Shown: in pieces, positions 36,545 to 46,451 of the stretch
Layout: each line of letters opens with the position of its first letter
Position numbering within the stretch: the stretch's first letter is position 1
Source of the DNA: Bifidobacterium sp.
GTDB lineage: Bacteria; Actinomycetota; Actinomycetes; Actinomycetales; Bifidobacteriaceae
DNA: 64,000 nt
Assembly: GCA_022649135.1 (NCBI GenBank)
Contig: JALCNP010000003.1
Coordinates: 120,385 to 184,384, forward strand
Direction of reading: 5' to 3'
Program-made: the position numbers and the translations under genes
Notes under the pieces: generated by a model
Told to the model about the DNA's origin: nothing
The model's input: only the letters and a program-made list of their open reading frames with translations
The model's database searches: none

Positions 36545-37618
36545 ATGACATGGTCGTCGGAATGTCGTCGCGTTGTCGCTCTTGCCGCGGTGGTAGGGGC
36601 GGGAGTGGCCATTGGCGCTGCGGTGCGGCCCCGAGTTCATGCTTTGTCGCCAGAGCGTAGCGGTGATGCCGAATTGTCACAGCGTGTGAGGGACTTTATC
36701 ACACCCGGGTCGCGGGACAGGCTTGTCGTGGCGGCAGTAGATCAGTACCATACGAGAATCGCAGGTTTTGGGGCAGGCCAAGCATCCGAGTTCGAGATTG
36801 GTTCCCTGACGAAGACAATGACGGGACTTCTGCTGTCGGAAGCGATTGAGCGCGGGGAGGTGTCCGAGACGACAGCGCTGGGTTCGCTCCTGGATCTGGA
36901 CGGCAGCCCCGCCGCTCGAATAAGTCTTCTGGAGCTTGCCACCCACCATTCGGGCCTGCCTTCCGTGGGAGGCGGGGCAAGGGATCTGCTGGGTGTTTTT
37001 TGGCGTGTCGTGCACCGGCAGGACCCGTATGCCGGGTTTGATGAGGATGAGGTGGTCATGCAGGCCCGCAGAGCGTCTTTGCGCGTGCGCGGGTTTGAAT
37101 ATTCGAATGTGGGTTTTGCCCTTCTTGGTCAGGCATTGGGCCGCGCCGCTCACAGTGATTGGCCTTCTCTCATGACCGAGAGGGTTTTCGCTCCCGCAGG
37201 AATGACGCATACCCGCATACCCGTGAGCCGACGCGAGGTTGCGGATGCGATGCGGGGATGGTCAACTTCCGGGCGTCCGGCACAGCCATGGGTTCTTGAA
37301 GGGTATGCGCCTGCAGGAGCGGTGAGGAGCACCATGGGCGACATGGTCTGCTATGCCCGATATCTCCTGTCCGGGGGTGCCGTGGTGGACAGAACGATGA
37401 AAAAGGCCGCGGATGTGGTCGATGGGACGAGGATTGGCTATGCGTGGGTGATCGAACCCAACGGTGTGATCTGGCACAACGGGGGTACGGGGGGATTCTC
37501 CTCCATACTGTTGCTTGATCGAGCCCATGGAAGGGCTGTAATCGTATTGTCCAACACTGCCGTTGAGGTTGATTCCCTCGGGAACCGGCTCATGGAAGGT
37601 CTGTGGGCAAGGAAATAG
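36545..37618 (+). CDS. Serine hydrolase, class C beta-lactamase/DD-peptidase fold
   Basis: 357 residues. An N-terminal signal or anchor (VVALAAVVGAGVAIGAAV) precedes the domain. Active-site motifs are SLTK (Ser87, Lys90 within EIGSLTKTM), YSN in FEYSNVGFALLG at about 186, and HNGGTGG at about 310 in place of KTG. Members act on peptidoglycan or esters, and beta-lactam resistance is not implied. It is outside the cell or membrane-bound. Confidence 0.88.
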   Translation: MTWSSECRRVVALAAVVGAGVAIGAAVRPRVHALSPERSGDAELSQRVRDFITPGSRDRLVVAAVDQYHTRIAGFGAGQASEFEIGSLTKTMTGLLLSEAIERGEVSETTALGSLLDLDGSPAARISLLELATHHSGLPSVGGGARDLLGVFWRVVHRQDPYAGFDEDEVVMQARRASLRVRGFEYSNVGFALLGQALGRAAHSDWPSLMTERVFAPAGMTHTRIPVSRREVADAMRGWSTSGRPAQPWVLEGYAPAGAVRSTMGDMVCYARYLLSGGAVVDRTMKKAADVVDGTRIGYAWVIEPNGVIWHNGGTGGFSSILLLDRAHGRAVIVLSNTAVEVDSLGNRLMEGLWARK

Positions 37619-38061
37619 GCCTGCTTGAGTTTCACAGGGGAGGGGCTGCCGTCCCGAGGGTACGGGTGTTGTTGGCTCATGGTGATATTTCCCGCGTTTC
37701 CAAGGATTCTCCTTTCCGCCGCTGTAAGTCTTCTATTGCTAAGTTCGCATTGTGGACTGCAACCTGTCGTGGACTGCAACCTGTCGTGGACTGCAAACTG
37801 TCTGGATCCGCGCCGAAAGAGAGGATGTCATAAAGTGCCGGTAACAATTCACAAGCGAAGGCAATGGGCTGCCTGCGGAAGATGGATTCGTGCCGATTCG
37901 GCAAAGATAGGGCCATTGGTTTATAACGCCCGATAATCAACGACGATAGCGATGCCGGGGTGTTGCGAAGCGGGCGATTCTAGCCTGAACCCAGGCCGGC
38001 GACGAAAGTCCGGCCGTTTGGAAACATGATTGCTGACGAAAGTCTCATCACGAGGAGAACT
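37619..38061. other. Intergenic stretch with tandem repeats
   Basis: 440 bp with no credible gene. It holds the three 17-bp repeats listed separately and, at its end, the AGGAG site of the symporter gene. The motif GACGAAAGTC occurs twice near 38000-38045. I see no clear promoter or RNA gene. Confidence 0.5.
37752..37802. repeat. Three tandem 17-bp repeats
   Basis: GTGGACTGCAACCTGTC occurs three times in direct contact; the third copy has one change (AAACTGTC). Too few and with no spacers for CRISPR. The function is unknown. Confidence 0.85.
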
Positions 38062-39657
38062 ATGTCTGATATAGTGTGGCAGTGGTCGGCCCTGGCGTGC
38101 GCCGTCCTGCTTTTCGGTGTTATGGCGTGGCTGCATCGCAGCCGGCATGTGAATTTCAGCATTCGGATTGTCGTGGCCACGATTATGGGCGTTCTCGTGG
38201 GCGTCGGGTTCAAGGGGCATCTTGCGTATGTGGCCGTTGTCGGAGACATCTGGTCGAATGCGATCAAGGCGATCGTCGTGCCCCTGCTGCTTTTCAGCGT
38301 CATCGCGAGCATATCCGGCCTTGCGGAGTCGGTCCGTCTGCGCCATATCGGTGTCAAGACGGTTCTCTTCCTGCTGCTGAACACCTTCGCCGCCGCCTGC
38401 GTGGCACTCGCGCTCGGGCTGCTTTCCCACGTGGGGAAGGGATTCCAGTGGTCCGCCTCACCGCATGCGCAGAGCAGGGCCGTTCCGGGCGTTCTCGATA
38501 CGATAGTGGGCTTGTTCCCCTCTAATCTCGTGGGGGACTGGGCCGCGAATCAGGTGGTTCCGATCGTTCTCTTCGCCCTGCTGATCGCCGTTTCGCTGAA
38601 CGAGGCCTCCACCACGCCCACGGGCGCGAAGGCGGTCGCGCCATTCACGGCGCTGGCGAATGCGGGCAATGTCGTATTCTCGAAGGCGACCCAGATCGTC
38701 GTCGGATTCACGCCGTACGCGACCCTGTCCCTCATCGCGGCTGCGGTGAGCAACAGCATCGTTTCGACGCTGGTTCCCCTGCTGGGCGTGCTGGTCGTCT
38801 CCTACGTGGCGCTGGCCATCCAGCTCTTCATCGTCCAGCCCCTGATTCTGGGCGCGGCCGCGCACCTCAACCCGATTCATTTCTTCACGGCGTTCGCCCC
38901 GGCGGGAATCGTCGCCTTCACCTCGGAAAGCAGCATCGGAACGATACCCGTGACCGTTCAGCAGCTGAAAAGATCCGGCGTCTCCGAGGACGTCGGATCC
39001 TTCGTCGCGACATTGGGCGCCAACCTCGGAATGCCGGGCTGCGCCGGAATCTGGCCCGTCCTGCTGGCGGTTTTCGCCATCAACTCGCAGGGACTGAATT
39101 ATACGGCCGGCCAGTATCTCCTGCTGATAGTGTTCGCTCTCCTGGTGTCCATAGGAACCGTCGGCGTGCCTGGAACCGCGACCGTGACCGCGACGGCCCT
39201 CTTCGCCGCCGCCGGGCTCCCGGCCGCCTTCATCGCCGTCACCCAGCCGATCTCCCAGATCGTGGACATGGGCCGTACCGCCGTCAACGTCGCAGGCGCG
39301 GCGAACACGGCGTACATAGTCGCGGTCAGTGAGCATGAGCTCGACGAGGACCTCTACTATCGGCGAAAGGGGTGGGCGGAGAGCGACGGGGAGCTGGGGC
39401 GAGACGGTGGGAACGTGGATGATGCCGCGAATGCCCGCGATTCTCGTGCCAAGAGCTCGGATGCCGCTGGTGACGCCGCCGACATGGCCGGCCGCCGGAT
39501 CGGGGATTCGGGCCGAGGGACCTCCGGGGATGGCGCATCTTCTTTTCTGTCGTTCACCCCGGGCGCCTCTCTGAAGGGGACGGGCGGGGAGAGCTGCGGC
39601 ATCGGCGAAGGTTCCATCGATGCCCCCGCCGGCTCTTCCGAGCGCAACGGCGATTAG
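38062..39657 (+). CDS. Dicarboxylate/amino acid:cation symporter (DAACS family)
   Basis: 531 residues. The N-terminal segments, hairpin HP1 with the serine-rich AFTSESSIGTIPVT, the TM7 region (GANLGMPGCAGIW) and HP2 (VSIGTVGVPGTATVTATALF) are those of GltPh-type carriers. The substrate could be a dicarboxylate, serine/threonine or cystine. After the last membrane segment (about 425) there is a hydrophilic tail of about 105 residues rich in Gly, Asp, Ser, which the family does not need. AGGAG precedes ATG 38062. Confidence 0.88.
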   Translation: MSDIVWQWSALACAVLLFGVMAWLHRSRHVNFSIRIVVATIMGVLVGVGFKGHLAYVAVVGDIWSNAIKAIVVPLLLFSVIASISGLAESVRLRHIGVKTVLFLLLNTFAAACVALALGLLSHVGKGFQWSASPHAQSRAVPGVLDTIVGLFPSNLVGDWAANQVVPIVLFALLIAVSLNEASTTPTGAKAVAPFTALANAGNVVFSKATQIVVGFTPYATLSLIAAAVSNSIVSTLVPLLGVLVVSYVALAIQLFIVQPLILGAAAHLNPIHFFTAFAPAGIVAFTSESSIGTIPVTVQQLKRSGVSEDVGSFVATLGANLGMPGCAGIWPVLLAVFAINSQGLNYTAGQYLLLIVFALLVSIGTVGVPGTATVTATALFAAAGLPAAFIAVTQPISQIVDMGRTAVNVAGAANTAYIVAVSEHELDEDLYYRRKGWAESDGELGRDGGNVDDAANARDSRAKSSDAAGDAADMAGRRIGDSGRGTSGDGASSFLSFTPGASLKGTGGESCGIGEGSIDAPAGSSERNGD

Positions 39658-39895
39658 TCCCGACCGTCTTCGGCATGCACCGGAGCGATGCTGAACGGGG
39701 CATCGGGGCCGGTGCGCGCTGAAGATCGGTGCCGCAGAACGCTCGGGGATCCGGACCCGTGGGACGGGTTCGCGCGAGAGATCACCGGGGCGTGCTGCCA
39801 TCCGGACGGTTGGGCCGGTGCGGCGGCGCGGATGGCCTACAATGACCAGCACGATGTTCTGCACGTCGGCAGATCAGGCGCGGAAGGGAAACCAT

Positions 39896-40285
39896 ATGAG
39901 TGAGAAATTACAGGAAGTGGCGACGGCATACGCCCCGGCAGCCCTCGGGGCCTACAGCCAGGCCGTCAAGGCCAACGGCTTCGTCTTCGTCTCGGGACAG
40001 CTCGGCCTCGATCCGGCCACCGGGGAGCTTGCCGGGAAGACCGCGGCCGAACAGGCCACGCAGGCGCTGAAGAACATCAAGTTCATTCTCGACGCTGCGG
40101 GAACGGGCATCGAATCGGTGGTGCGGACCACGATCTACATGAAAAACGTCGAGGACTTCACCGAGGTGGACTCGCGGTATCGCGACATGTTCATCGGCTC
40201 CGTCAAACCGGCACGGGTGGCCTTCGGCGGCAACGACATCCCCAAGGGCGGCCTCGTCGAGATCGACGCCATCGCCGCACTGTGA
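39896..40285 (+). CDS. ridA: RidA-family enamine/imine deaminase
   Basis: 129 residues with the family marks AALGAYSQAV, FVFVSGQLGLDPATGEL, a conserved Arg in KPARVAFGG and the C-terminal LVEIDAIA. It hydrolyses reactive enamines made by PLP enzymes such as threonine dehydratase. GGAAGGG lies upstream of the ATG. Confidence 0.92.
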   Translation: MSEKLQEVATAYAPAALGAYSQAVKANGFVFVSGQLGLDPATGELAGKTAAEQATQALKNIKFILDAAGTGIESVVRTTIYMKNVEDFTEVDSRYRDMFIGSVKPARVAFGGNDIPKGGLVEIDAIAAL

Positions 40286-40354
40286 TTTCCTGACGGCGGT
40301 TCGGTGCGTGAACGGGCTCGCACGGCTGTCATTCCCCGCAGTACACTGGGTGGA

Positions 40355-42151
40355 ATGAGTCCTGAAGAGCTAAGTGAACTGATTTCAACGATTGCGCATC
40401 AACTGGTGTCCTCCGGCAAGGCCGGCGAGCTCACCGAGGAGAACGTCCCGTCCATCGACAAACTCGCGGTGATGCGGCCCAAGGACCGGACACACGGAGA
40501 CTGGGCCTCCAACGTGGCCATGCAACTGGCCAGAAAGGCCGGCATGCGCCCGCGTGACCTTGCGGCCCGGTTCGAGGCGGAGCTGGTCCGCGCGCGCGGG
40601 ATCTCCTCCGTCGAGGTCGCGGGTCCGGGATTCATCAACATCACCTTGGACAGTGCGTCTGCAGCCGTGGTGGTCGACAAGGTTCTTGCCGCGGGCAGGG
40701 ACTATGGTCGCAATTCGCATCTGGACGGGAAGACGCTGAACCTTGAATTCGTTTCCGCGAATCCCACGGGGCCCATCCACATCGGAGGCGTGCGCTGGGC
40801 GGCCGTGGGCGACTCCATGGCCCGGGTTCTCGAGGCCAACGGCGCCAAGGTCATCCGCGAATACTACTTCAACGACCATGGCGAGCAGATCAACCGGTTC
40901 GCCAAATCCCTGGTCGCCGCCGCACATGGCGAGTCCACGCCCTCGGACGGGTACAAGGGGTCGTACATCAACGAGATAGCCGGGGACGTCATCGAACAGG
41001 CCAGGAAGGACGGCGTCGACATCCTTGCCCTGCCGCGGGTCGACGGGGGAAGAGACAGTGACGGCAACGGTCTCGGAGAGGGCGATTCGGCGCAGCGTGA
41101 GGAATTCCGCGCAAGGGCGGTGCCAATGATGTTCGCCGAGATTCAGCGGTCCATGATCGATTTCCGCGTGAACTTCGACGTGTGGTTCCATGAAAACAGC
41201 CTTTACCAGGACGGAGAGGTCTCCAAGGCGATCGCGGCGCTGCGCGCCCAGGGCGACATCTACGAGAAGGACGGGGCCACATGGTTCGCCTCCACCAGGC
41301 ATGGGGACGACAAGGACAGGGTCATCATCAAATCCGACGGGGACTACGCCTACTTCGCCGCCGACATCGCCTACTACTACAACAAGCGCCATCGCGCGGT
41401 GGATCCGGCGCAGGTCGCGATCTATATGCTGGGCGCCGACCATCACGGCTACATAGGCCGCATGATGGCCATGTGCGCGGCCTTCGGGGACGAGCCCGGA
41501 GTGAACATGCAGATTCTCATCGGCCAGATGGTCAACGTCGTGAAGGACGGCAAGGCGGTGCGCATGTCGAAGCGTGCCGGGAACGTCGTCACCATCGACG
41601 ACCTGGTCGAGGCGATAGGCGTGGACGCAGCCCGCTACTCCCTGGCCCGAACCGATTACAACACAAGCGTCGACATCGACCTGAACCTTCTGGCGTCCCA
41701 CAGCAATGAGAATCCCGTCTACTACGTGCAGTACGCGCATGCGCGCAGCTGCAGCGTGGACCGCAACGCCGCCGAAGCGGGGGTGGACGCCTCGCTGGCC
41801 GTGCTTGCCGACCTCGACACCGAGGCAGACGGGGAGCTGCTGGCCGGCCTGGCCCAGTGGCCCGCAGTCCTGGCGCAGGCGGGCGATGCCCGTGCGCCCC
41901 ACAAGGTGGCGCATTTCCTCGAAGGCCTCGCCGCGAGCTACCACAAGTGGTACAACCTGGAACGTGTCGTTCCGATGCCGCTTACCGACCCCGAGGAACG
42001 TCTTGCACAGGACGAGCGCGAACGGCTGCGCGCCGCCAAGAACCCCGAACCCGCGCGTGCCGCCGCCCGGCTGAAGCTCAATGACGCCGTCAGACAGGTC
42101 ATCACCTCCGGTCTGGATCTGCTTGGCGTCACCGCGCCGGACAAAATGTAG
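40355..42151 (+). CDS. argS: Arginyl-tRNA synthetase
   Basis: 598 residues. Class Ia synthetase with ANPTGPIHIGGVRW (the HIGH motif), VRMSKRAGN in place of KMSKS, and the C-terminal DALR anticodon-binding domain (NPEPARAAARLKLNDAVRQV). Start at ATG 40355 (MSPEEL). It lies 16 nt before lysA, an argS-lysA link common in actinobacteria. Confidence 0.96.
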   Translation: MSPEELSELISTIAHQLVSSGKAGELTEENVPSIDKLAVMRPKDRTHGDWASNVAMQLARKAGMRPRDLAARFEAELVRARGISSVEVAGPGFINITLDSASAAVVVDKVLAAGRDYGRNSHLDGKTLNLEFVSANPTGPIHIGGVRWAAVGDSMARVLEANGAKVIREYYFNDHGEQINRFAKSLVAAAHGESTPSDGYKGSYINEIAGDVIEQARKDGVDILALPRVDGGRDSDGNGLGEGDSAQREEFRARAVPMMFAEIQRSMIDFRVNFDVWFHENSLYQDGEVSKAIAALRAQGDIYEKDGATWFASTRHGDDKDRVIIKSDGDYAYFAADIAYYYNKRHRAVDPAQVAIYMLGADHHGYIGRMMAMCAAFGDEPGVNMQILIGQMVNVVKDGKAVRMSKRAGNVVTIDDLVEAIGVDAARYSLARTDYNTSVDIDLNLLASHSNENPVYYVQYAHARSCSVDRNAAEAGVDASLAVLADLDTEADGELLAGLAQWPAVLAQAGDARAPHKVAHFLEGLAASYHKWYNLERVVPMPLTDPEERLAQDERERLRAAKNPEPARAAARLKLNDAVRQVITSGLDLLGVTAPDKM

Positions 42152-42167
42152 GAGTAGGAGCACGAAC

Positions 42168-43802
42168 ATGGGCATAGGTGCAATCTGGCCGCAGGCCACC
42201 GCCATCGACGACGACGGGGAGCTGACCTTCCACGGGCGCCGAGCCGACGCGCTGCTGGATGAATTCGGGTCACCCCTGTACCTGATGGACACCGACGAGG
42301 TGGAGGCCAGGGCGACGCGTTTCCTCGAAGCCGCCCGCACGGCCTTCGGGAACTCGACGACCCACGTGAGTTTCGCGGGCAAGGCCTTTCTCAGCAAGGA
42401 GATCGTCCGCATCGTGACCCGCGCCGGCATGTTCGTGGACACCTGCACCATGGGGGAGATGCGCATCGCCCTGGCCGCCGGCGCCCCCGGGCGCAGACTG
42501 GTGCTGCACGGCAACAACAAAACCGATGAGGAGATCGCCCTGGCCATCGAGCAGGGGTTCGCGAAAATCGTCATCGACGAGCCGCAGGAGCCCGCCCGGA
42601 TAGCCCGCATCGCCCGCAGGCTCGGGAGGCGCGCGCGGGTCATGCTTCGCGTCACCGCGGGCATTCACGCCGGGGGGCACGAATACATCTCCACGGCGCA
42701 CGAGGACCAGAAATTCGGCGTGCCGCTGCTGCCGCCCCGCACCGATGCCGATGTTCTTGCCGTGCTGGACCATCTGGATGATCGCGACGACGTGCGCAAC
42801 CATGACCATGCGGACGCCGACGGCACCGCTTGCGCGGGTAAGTGCTCGCACACGGAGCGAACCCCGATGCCGTCCGAAGTCCACGGTGGGGGAGAGCCTG
42901 CCGGCGAGCCTGTCCACCGCGACATGCGATACCCCTATGACGTGGATTCCCGTGAGATCAGCGCATGTGACAGGGAGCTCATGAACGCCATGCGGTCCGT
43001 CGCAGACGGGCCGGCGCTCGCGGTGCTCCAGGACATACGCAGCCATGAAGCGGATCTGGAGCTTGTCGGCATCCACTCCCATATCGGATCGCAGATCCAC
43101 GACGCCCAGGCGTTCATAGAAGCCGCCAGGCGCATGATGCTGCTGCGCAGGACCTTCTATGCCACCGATGCCTATACCCTTCCGGAGGTGGATCTCGGAG
43201 GCGGGTATTCCGTGGCCTATACCGATGACGAGGATTCCATGGATGTCGAATCCGAGCTGGGTCGTCTCGCGGACGCCGTCGAATCGGTGAACCGGGTTCT
43301 CGGCATGCCCGCTCCGGTCGTCTCCTTCGAGCCGGGCCGCTGGATCGTCGCCCCCGCCGGCGTCACCCTCTACCGGGTCGGTGCCATCAAGCACGTCCCC
43401 CTTCCATCCGGGGTCTGCCGGGCCGACGGCGAACCGCTGGAGGAAAGGGTGTACGTCTCCGTTGACGGCGGGATGAGCGACAACATCCGTCCGGCCCTCT
43501 ACGGTGCCGAATACACGGCCAGATTGGCGAGCCGGCGCGGCGAGGGGCGCACGATGGTCGCCCGCGTCGTGGGAATGCACTGCGAATCGGGAGACGTCAT
43601 CGTCCACGAGTGCCAGCTTCCCGCGGATTTGCGGCGCGGCGACATCCTGGCGGTTCCGGTCACCGGCGCATATGGCCGCACGATGGCGAGCAACTACAAC
43701 CAGGCGTTGATTCCCGCCGTCGTGGCCGTCAGCGCGGCCGATGCGCATGTCATGATCCGGCGCCAGCGCATCGAGGATATTCTCGATCTCGACCAGGGGT
43801 AG
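42168..43802 (+). CDS. lysA: Diaminopimelate decarboxylase with an internal insert
   Basis: 544 residues, about 100 longer than usual. Makes lysine from meso-DAP. PLP-binding Lys72 is in SFAGKAF; LVGIHSHIGSQIHD, VDLGGGYSV and FEPGRWIVAPAG mark the barrel, and the catalytic Cys is in VVGMHCESGD. Residues about 195-285 are an extra His/Asp/Cys-containing segment between barrel strands. GTAGGAG precedes ATG 42168. Confidence 0.93.
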   Translation: MGIGAIWPQATAIDDDGELTFHGRRADALLDEFGSPLYLMDTDEVEARATRFLEAARTAFGNSTTHVSFAGKAFLSKEIVRIVTRAGMFVDTCTMGEMRIALAAGAPGRRLVLHGNNKTDEEIALAIEQGFAKIVIDEPQEPARIARIARRLGRRARVMLRVTAGIHAGGHEYISTAHEDQKFGVPLLPPRTDADVLAVLDHLDDRDDVRNHDHADADGTACAGKCSHTERTPMPSEVHGGGEPAGEPVHRDMRYPYDVDSREISACDRELMNAMRSVADGPALAVLQDIRSHEADLELVGIHSHIGSQIHDAQAFIEAARRMMLLRRTFYATDAYTLPEVDLGGGYSVAYTDDEDSMDVESELGRLADAVESVNRVLGMPAPVVSFEPGRWIVAPAGVTLYRVGAIKHVPLPSGVCRADGEPLEERVYVSVDGGMSDNIRPALYGAEYTARLASRRGEGRTMVARVVGMHCESGDVIVHECQLPADLRRGDILAVPVTGAYGRTMASNYNQALIPAVVAVSAADAHVMIRRQRIEDILDLDQG

Positions 43803-43850
43803 GCAGGAGCGGGACGGCGGACGATCCGGCCCGCATCCCCTGGCGGGCAT

Positions 43851-43878
43851 CCGTCACATCAGTGCCGTCACATCAGTG
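43851..43878. repeat. Tandem 14-bp repeat before hom
   Basis: CCGTCACATCAGTG occurs twice in direct contact, just upstream of the candidate hom promoter. The second copy ends 5 nt before its -35 box, so it may be a regulatory site. Confidence 0.6.
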
Positions 43879-43883
43879 TCGAA

Positions 43884-43911
43884 TTGCTTCCGTAGGATGA
43901 TCGAGTATCTA
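43884..43911 (+). promoter_or_regulatory. Candidate promoter of hom-thrB
   Basis: TTGCTT (43884-43889), 16-nt spacer, TATCTA (43906-43911), about 30 nt before the hom start. Confidence 0.4.
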
Positions 43912-43940
43912 TTGTCGTCATTCTCCAGGGAGGGATATCC

Positions 43941-45254
43941 GTGGCACAACTCAATGAAGCCCCCATCCGCATCGGCCTGCTGGGAGCCGGCACGGTGGGC
44001 TCGCAAACCGCCCGGCTGCTCGTTGAGCACAGGGAGGAGCTTTCCCGGCGCATCGGGCGCGAGATCGAGCTGGTGGGCGTGGCCACCCTCAATCCCGACG
44101 ATGTGCACTTCCCCTGGATTGACAGATCCCTCCTGACGACGGACACCGCGGGGCTGTGCACCCGGGCCGACATCGTCGTCGAGCTGATAGGGGGGCTCGA
44201 GCCCGCACGCACCTTCGTGCTGCGCGCCCTGTCCTCGGGGGCCTCGGTGGTGACGGCCAACAAGGCCCTTCTTGCCGCGCACGGGGCCGAATTGTACGAG
44301 GCCGCGCAGAAAAACAACGCGGACATCTACTTCGAGGCCGCGGTCGGAGGGGCGATCCCCATCGTCCGGCCGTTGCGCGAGTCCCTTGTAGGGGACAGGG
44401 TCACGAGCATGCTCGGCATCGTCAACGGAACGACCAACTACATTCTGGACGAGATGACCACCAAGGGGCTGGATTTCGACGTGGCGCTGCACGATGCACA
44501 GTCCAAGGGATATGCCGAGGCCGACCCCACCGGGGACATCGAAGGGCACGATGCGGCGAACAAGGCAGCGATCATGGCGACTCTCGCCTTCCACACCAAC
44601 GTCGGGATCGACGATGTCACCGTCGAGGGGATAACGCGCATCACGGCCGATGACATCGCCGCGGCGACGGCCGAACACAAGGTCGTCAAACTGCTGGCGG
44701 TCGTCAGCAACACGGAGGCCGGCGTCTCCGCGCGCGTGTACCCTGCGCTTATCGCGCAGAGCCATCCCCTCGCCTCCGTGCACGGCAGCTTCAATGCCGT
44801 GTTCGTCACGGCCGAGGCGGCGGACGACCTTATGTTCTATGGACGCGGAGCCGGGGGAGCGCCCACCGCTTCGGCCGTCGTCGGCGACGTGGTCACCGAG
44901 GCCCGGCATATCGCGCAAGAGTGCACGGGACCTGCGATCCCGCTGTACCGCAATCTGCCGAAGGCACCCATCGATGCGGCGAAGGCCGTGTTCGCCGTGC
45001 GCTTCCTTATTCGCGATACACCGGGGGTGCTTGCCGCCATCGCCCAGGAATTCGCCAGTCGGGGTGTGTCCATCAACGGCGTCAACCAGGATCTGCGTCC
45101 CACCCGTCACGATCCCGGCTATTCCGGGGAGCTGCAGCAGCTGCGTATCGTCACCCACCTGTGCGACGAGACCACCCTGCGCAAGACGGTCGAAGCCGTG
45201 TGCCGGCTCGACTGCGTCAGCGGGGAGCCTTCGATACTGCGCGTTCTTGACTAG
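43941..45254 (+). CDS. hom: Homoserine dehydrogenase
   Basis: 437 residues from GTG 43941 (GGGAGGG upstream). NAD(P)-binding IGLLGAGTVGSQTARLL, catalytic region AAVGGAIPIVRPLRES and NGTTNYILDEM, and a C-terminal ACT domain (about 355-430, RFLIRDTPGVLAAIAQEFA) for feedback control by threonine. Makes homoserine from aspartate semialdehyde for threonine and methionine. It precedes thrB. Confidence 0.96.
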   Translation: MAQLNEAPIRIGLLGAGTVGSQTARLLVEHREELSRRIGREIELVGVATLNPDDVHFPWIDRSLLTTDTAGLCTRADIVVELIGGLEPARTFVLRALSSGASVVTANKALLAAHGAELYEAAQKNNADIYFEAAVGGAIPIVRPLRESLVGDRVTSMLGIVNGTTNYILDEMTTKGLDFDVALHDAQSKGYAEADPTGDIEGHDAANKAAIMATLAFHTNVGIDDVTVEGITRITADDIAAATAEHKVVKLLAVVSNTEAGVSARVYPALIAQSHPLASVHGSFNAVFVTAEAADDLMFYGRGAGGAPTASAVVGDVVTEARHIAQECTGPAIPLYRNLPKAPIDAAKAVFAVRFLIRDTPGVLAAIAQEFASRGVSINGVNQDLRPTRHDPGYSGELQQLRIVTHLCDETTLRKTVEAVCRLDCVSGEPSILRVLD

Positions 45255-45365
45255 ACGGCCGGGATCTTCCCTCGTTCCCTTCCGGCATCGCCTTTCGGGA
45301 GGCGAACCACAGGGGAGAGGCATGGACCGCAAGGACGATGACAACACGAAAGGAAGGGTGGCGGC

Positions 45366-46361
45366 ATGTTTCCGGTCTGTTCATCCGTGAAGGTCCGGGT
45401 GCCCGCAACAAGCGCGAATCTCGGTTCGGGGTTCGACGCGGTCGGCCTGGCTCTCGATTATCATGACGAGCTGACGTTCACTCTGAGCGACGATCCGTCG
45501 GACGCGGGCGCGCAGGTGCTGATCCACGGCGAGGGCGAGGACACCCTGCCGCGCGATGAGACGCATCTGGTGGTCTCCACCTTCCGCAGGGCCTGCCGGA
45601 CCTTCGGTCTGGGAAGGCTGGGGTTCGTCCTTGAAGCGCACAACCGCATACCCCAGGCGCGCGGAATGGGGTCCTCCGCAGAGGCGATAGTCGCCGGAAT
45701 CGCGGCGGCCGCGGCCTTCGCCCAGGGCGGGGAGCTTGACAGGCAGGCCATATTCGACATGGCCGCCGGCATCGAGGGCCATCCCGACAATGTCGCCCCC
45801 GCGGTCTTCGGGGGGCTGACGGTGTCCTGGGACTTCGATGCGCCCGAAGGGGTCGGATCGGTGCCCATCGCCGACGGGGAGCCCGTACATCGCGGGTTCC
45901 ACACGGTGAACTATCGCGTTGCCGAAGATGTCCGTGCCGCCGTCTTCGTGCCTGACTACGAGCTGTCCACCCAGAAGGCGCGCGAGGTCCTGCCCTCCGC
46001 GGTTGCGTTCGGCGACGCGGCCTTCGACCTGTCGCGTGCCGCCCTGCTGCCCGCCGCCATGAACCCCGGGTCTATGGATGCGGGCGGGGATGCGAACATG
46101 GTCCTGTTCTGCGCGACGCAGGACAGGCTGCACCAGCCCTATCGCAAGACGCTGATGGCAGCGTCGTGGAGCCTCATCGAGCTTCTGCGCTCGCGGGGAT
46201 ATGCCGCCGCGGTGTCCGGTGCGGGTCCCTGTGTGCTGGTCCTCCACCATGGCGACATGGCGGAGCGTCTCGAACGCATCGCCGCCGCGCCGCTGTCGTC
46301 GGGGCACTGGCGCGTGCTCCATCTGCCGGTCGATTCCACCGGCGTGCAGGTCGAACGCTAG
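45366..46361 (+). CDS. thrB: Homoserine kinase
   Basis: 331 residues. GHMP kinase with VPATSANLGSGFDAVGLAL, the ATP-binding PQARGMGSSAEAIVAGI and the C-terminal AAVSGAGPCVLVL. Phosphorylates homoserine for threonine synthesis. AAGGAAGG lies upstream. A small hairpin (TCGCCT/AGGCGA near 45290-45306) lies in the 111-bp gap after hom. Confidence 0.95.
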   Translation: MFPVCSSVKVRVPATSANLGSGFDAVGLALDYHDELTFTLSDDPSDAGAQVLIHGEGEDTLPRDETHLVVSTFRRACRTFGLGRLGFVLEAHNRIPQARGMGSSAEAIVAGIAAAAAFAQGGELDRQAIFDMAAGIEGHPDNVAPAVFGGLTVSWDFDAPEGVGSVPIADGEPVHRGFHTVNYRVAEDVRAAVFVPDYELSTQKAREVLPSAVAFGDAAFDLSRAALLPAAMNPGSMDAGGDANMVLFCATQDRLHQPYRKTLMAASWSLIELLRSRGYAAAVSGAGPCVLVLHHGDMAERLERIAAAPLSSGHWRVLHLPVDSTGVQVER

Positions 46362-46451
46362 GATGTAGGAGGCGCGGCCTCGTTCGACGACGCCACGTAT
46401 CGTGTGCATCGTGCGCACGATGCACAAAGGTGGTAGGGAAAGTTGGTATGC

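Noticed and set aside
37752..37802. Possible CRISPR array
   Set aside because: The 17-bp units touch each other without spacers and only three are present; no cas genes are nearby.
40385..42664. Minus-strand open frame of 759 codons opposite argS and lysA
   Set aside because: A shadow of argS and lysA; composition and lack of any motif or start signal show it is not coding.
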